Source: Veillonella caviae
GTDB lineage: Bacteria > Bacillota > Negativicutes > Veillonellales > Veillonellaceae
Length of the DNA stretch: 64,000 nt
NCBI RefSeq assembly: GCF_003992125.1
Contig: NZ_RQUY01000005.1
Span: 1-64,000 of the forward strand
Reading direction: 5' to 3'
Shown in pieces: positions 63,369 through 64,000 of the stretch; positions within the stretch are counted from its first letter, which is position 1; every line of letters starts with the position of its first letter. The notes under the pieces were generated by a model that was given only the letters and a program-made list of their open reading frames with translations, was not told the origin of the DNA and searched no databases. The translations under genes and the position numbers were made by a program.

Positions 63369-64000
63369 ATGCATTCCGTTACGAACGCTATTCCTACAGG
63401 TACTATTGCATCGATTCCAGCAAAGGCCCACGCTCACCGCGCTCTTATTTGTGCTGCCTTAGCTACGTCGCCATCCACTATTATATTGAGCCGTACATCA
63501 AAAGATATTGATGCTACTATGGATTCTCTCCGCTGTCTTGGTGCTACTATAAACTATGAAAACAAAATTGTTACGGTTACACCAGGCCCTGCTCCCCAAA
63601 AAGGCTCTGTTGTACCTCATGAATCTGGTACAACCTTACGTTTACTATTACCAGTGTCAGCTTCTCTATGTGACACCGTAGAAGTAGATGCAAAAGGGCG
63701 TTTACCAGAACGACCATTAGAACCGATGTTAGGAGAAATGAAGTCTCACGGTGTTACATTTTCTCAAGACAAACCACCATTTACCATAACAGGAAAATTA
63801 CAAGGTGGTAATTTTGCAATGGTAGGCGATGTAAGTAGTCAATTTTTCTCTGGTCTCCTCCTTGCAGCGCCACAACTCGATACAAATACGACTATTACTT
63901 GTACTACGCCATTACAATCTAGCGATTATGTAACATTAACAACAGAAACAATGAAGGATTTCGGTGTCACTGTAGATCACAATGTACCTAGTCCTACAGA
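63369..64000 (+). CDS. aroA: 5-enolpyruvylshikimate-3-phosphate synthase (3' end beyond window)
   Basis: The first 210 codons of EPSP synthase, which joins shikimate-3-phosphate and phosphoenolpyruvate. Blocks seen are AHAHRALICAALA near residue 25, HESGTTLRLLLP, GRLPERPLEPM and DVSSQFFSGLLLAAP. The usual SKS before the first Arg reads AKA here: the catalytic Lys is kept but the following Ser (Ser23 of E. coli, a shikimate-phosphate contact) is Ala. AAGGAG precedes the ATG at 63369. The frame is open to the window edge, so it is truncated only by the cut. Confidence 0.93.
   Translation, partial: MHSVTNAIPTGTIASIPAKAHAHRALICAALATSPSTIILSRTSKDIDATMDSLRCLGATINYENKIVTVTPGPAPQKGSVVPHESGTTLRLLLPVSASLCDTVEVDAKGRLPERPLEPMLGEMKSHGVTFSQDKPPFTITGKLQGGNFAMVGDVSSQFFSGLLLAAPQLDTNTTITCTTPLQSSDYVTLTTETMKDFGVTVDHNVPSPT

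Overview
The window reads as chromosome of a Veillonella-like member of the Negativicutes, a diderm (two-membrane) Firmicute. The sequence is AT-rich. Firmicute-type genes (CymR-like Rrf2 regulator, ClpL, YwiB/ArgS pair, DUF1653, LctP) occur beside an outer-membrane trimeric autotransporter that ends in a YadA anchor followed by an SLH domain. The metabolic genes also fit an anaerobe living on lactate and organic acids: lactate permease, an Ldh2-type lactate/malate dehydrogenase, two-subunit fumarase and a 2-hydroxyacyl-CoA dehydratase activase-like protein. The species cannot be fixed from the sequence alone. I found no rRNA, tRNA, CRISPR array, insertion sequence or prophage.

Layout. 0-6 kb: potE, argH-argG and a monofunctional glycosyltransferase, all on the minus strand. 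6-14 kb: csoR, then ptsH and ptsI (minus), then dapF-nhaC-fruK-fruA (plus); together these give a complete fructose PTS. 14-25.5 kb, all minus: clpL, cysK, cymR, ahpC, pyrG-argS-ywiB, a GIY-YIG protein, a cyclophilin lipoprotein, a HAD phosphatase and a DUF1653 protein. 26-34.5 kb: brnQ and a molybdopterin oxidoreductase (minus), then an Ldh2 dehydrogenase, lactate permease and a drug-efflux MFS (plus). 34.7-39.1 kb: a 1466-residue activase/dehydratase-like fusion. 39.4-49.6 kb: one giant adhesin gene now split into three frames by two single-base shifts and containing 1305-bp tandem repeats. 49.7-53.7 kb: cobT, a DAACS carrier with altered binding-site residues and an iron alcohol dehydrogenase. 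54-60.6 kb: nrdA-nrdB, fumarase subunits, a LysR regulator and a GNAT enzyme. 60.7-64 kb: aromatic biosynthesis, aroF-aroB-aroA, with aroA cut by the window end.

The strongest regulatory discovery is the aroF leader. A good promoter is followed by a 29-codon peptide carrying Tyr-Phe-Tyr-Trp-Phe-Phe, three RNA segments that can form mutually exclusive 1:2, 2:3 and 3:4 helices, and an intrinsic terminator before the DAHP synthase. This is the full architecture of ribosome-mediated attenuation sensing all three aromatic amino acids, in a phylum where T-box or protein-based control is more usual.

Other regulatory structure: an NrdR-box-like core inside a perfect 36-bp palindrome before nrdA; a PerR-box-like site in the ahpC promoter; repeated GTCAA motifs over the clpL promoter; dyads before cysK, argG and the fumarase/lysR pair; and several unusually long (about 85-90 nt) multi-tier hairpins just after gene ends. 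Two of these hairpins share primary sequence. Start codons given here were often moved inward from the longest reading frame on the basis of Shine-Dalgarno spacing and family alignment.
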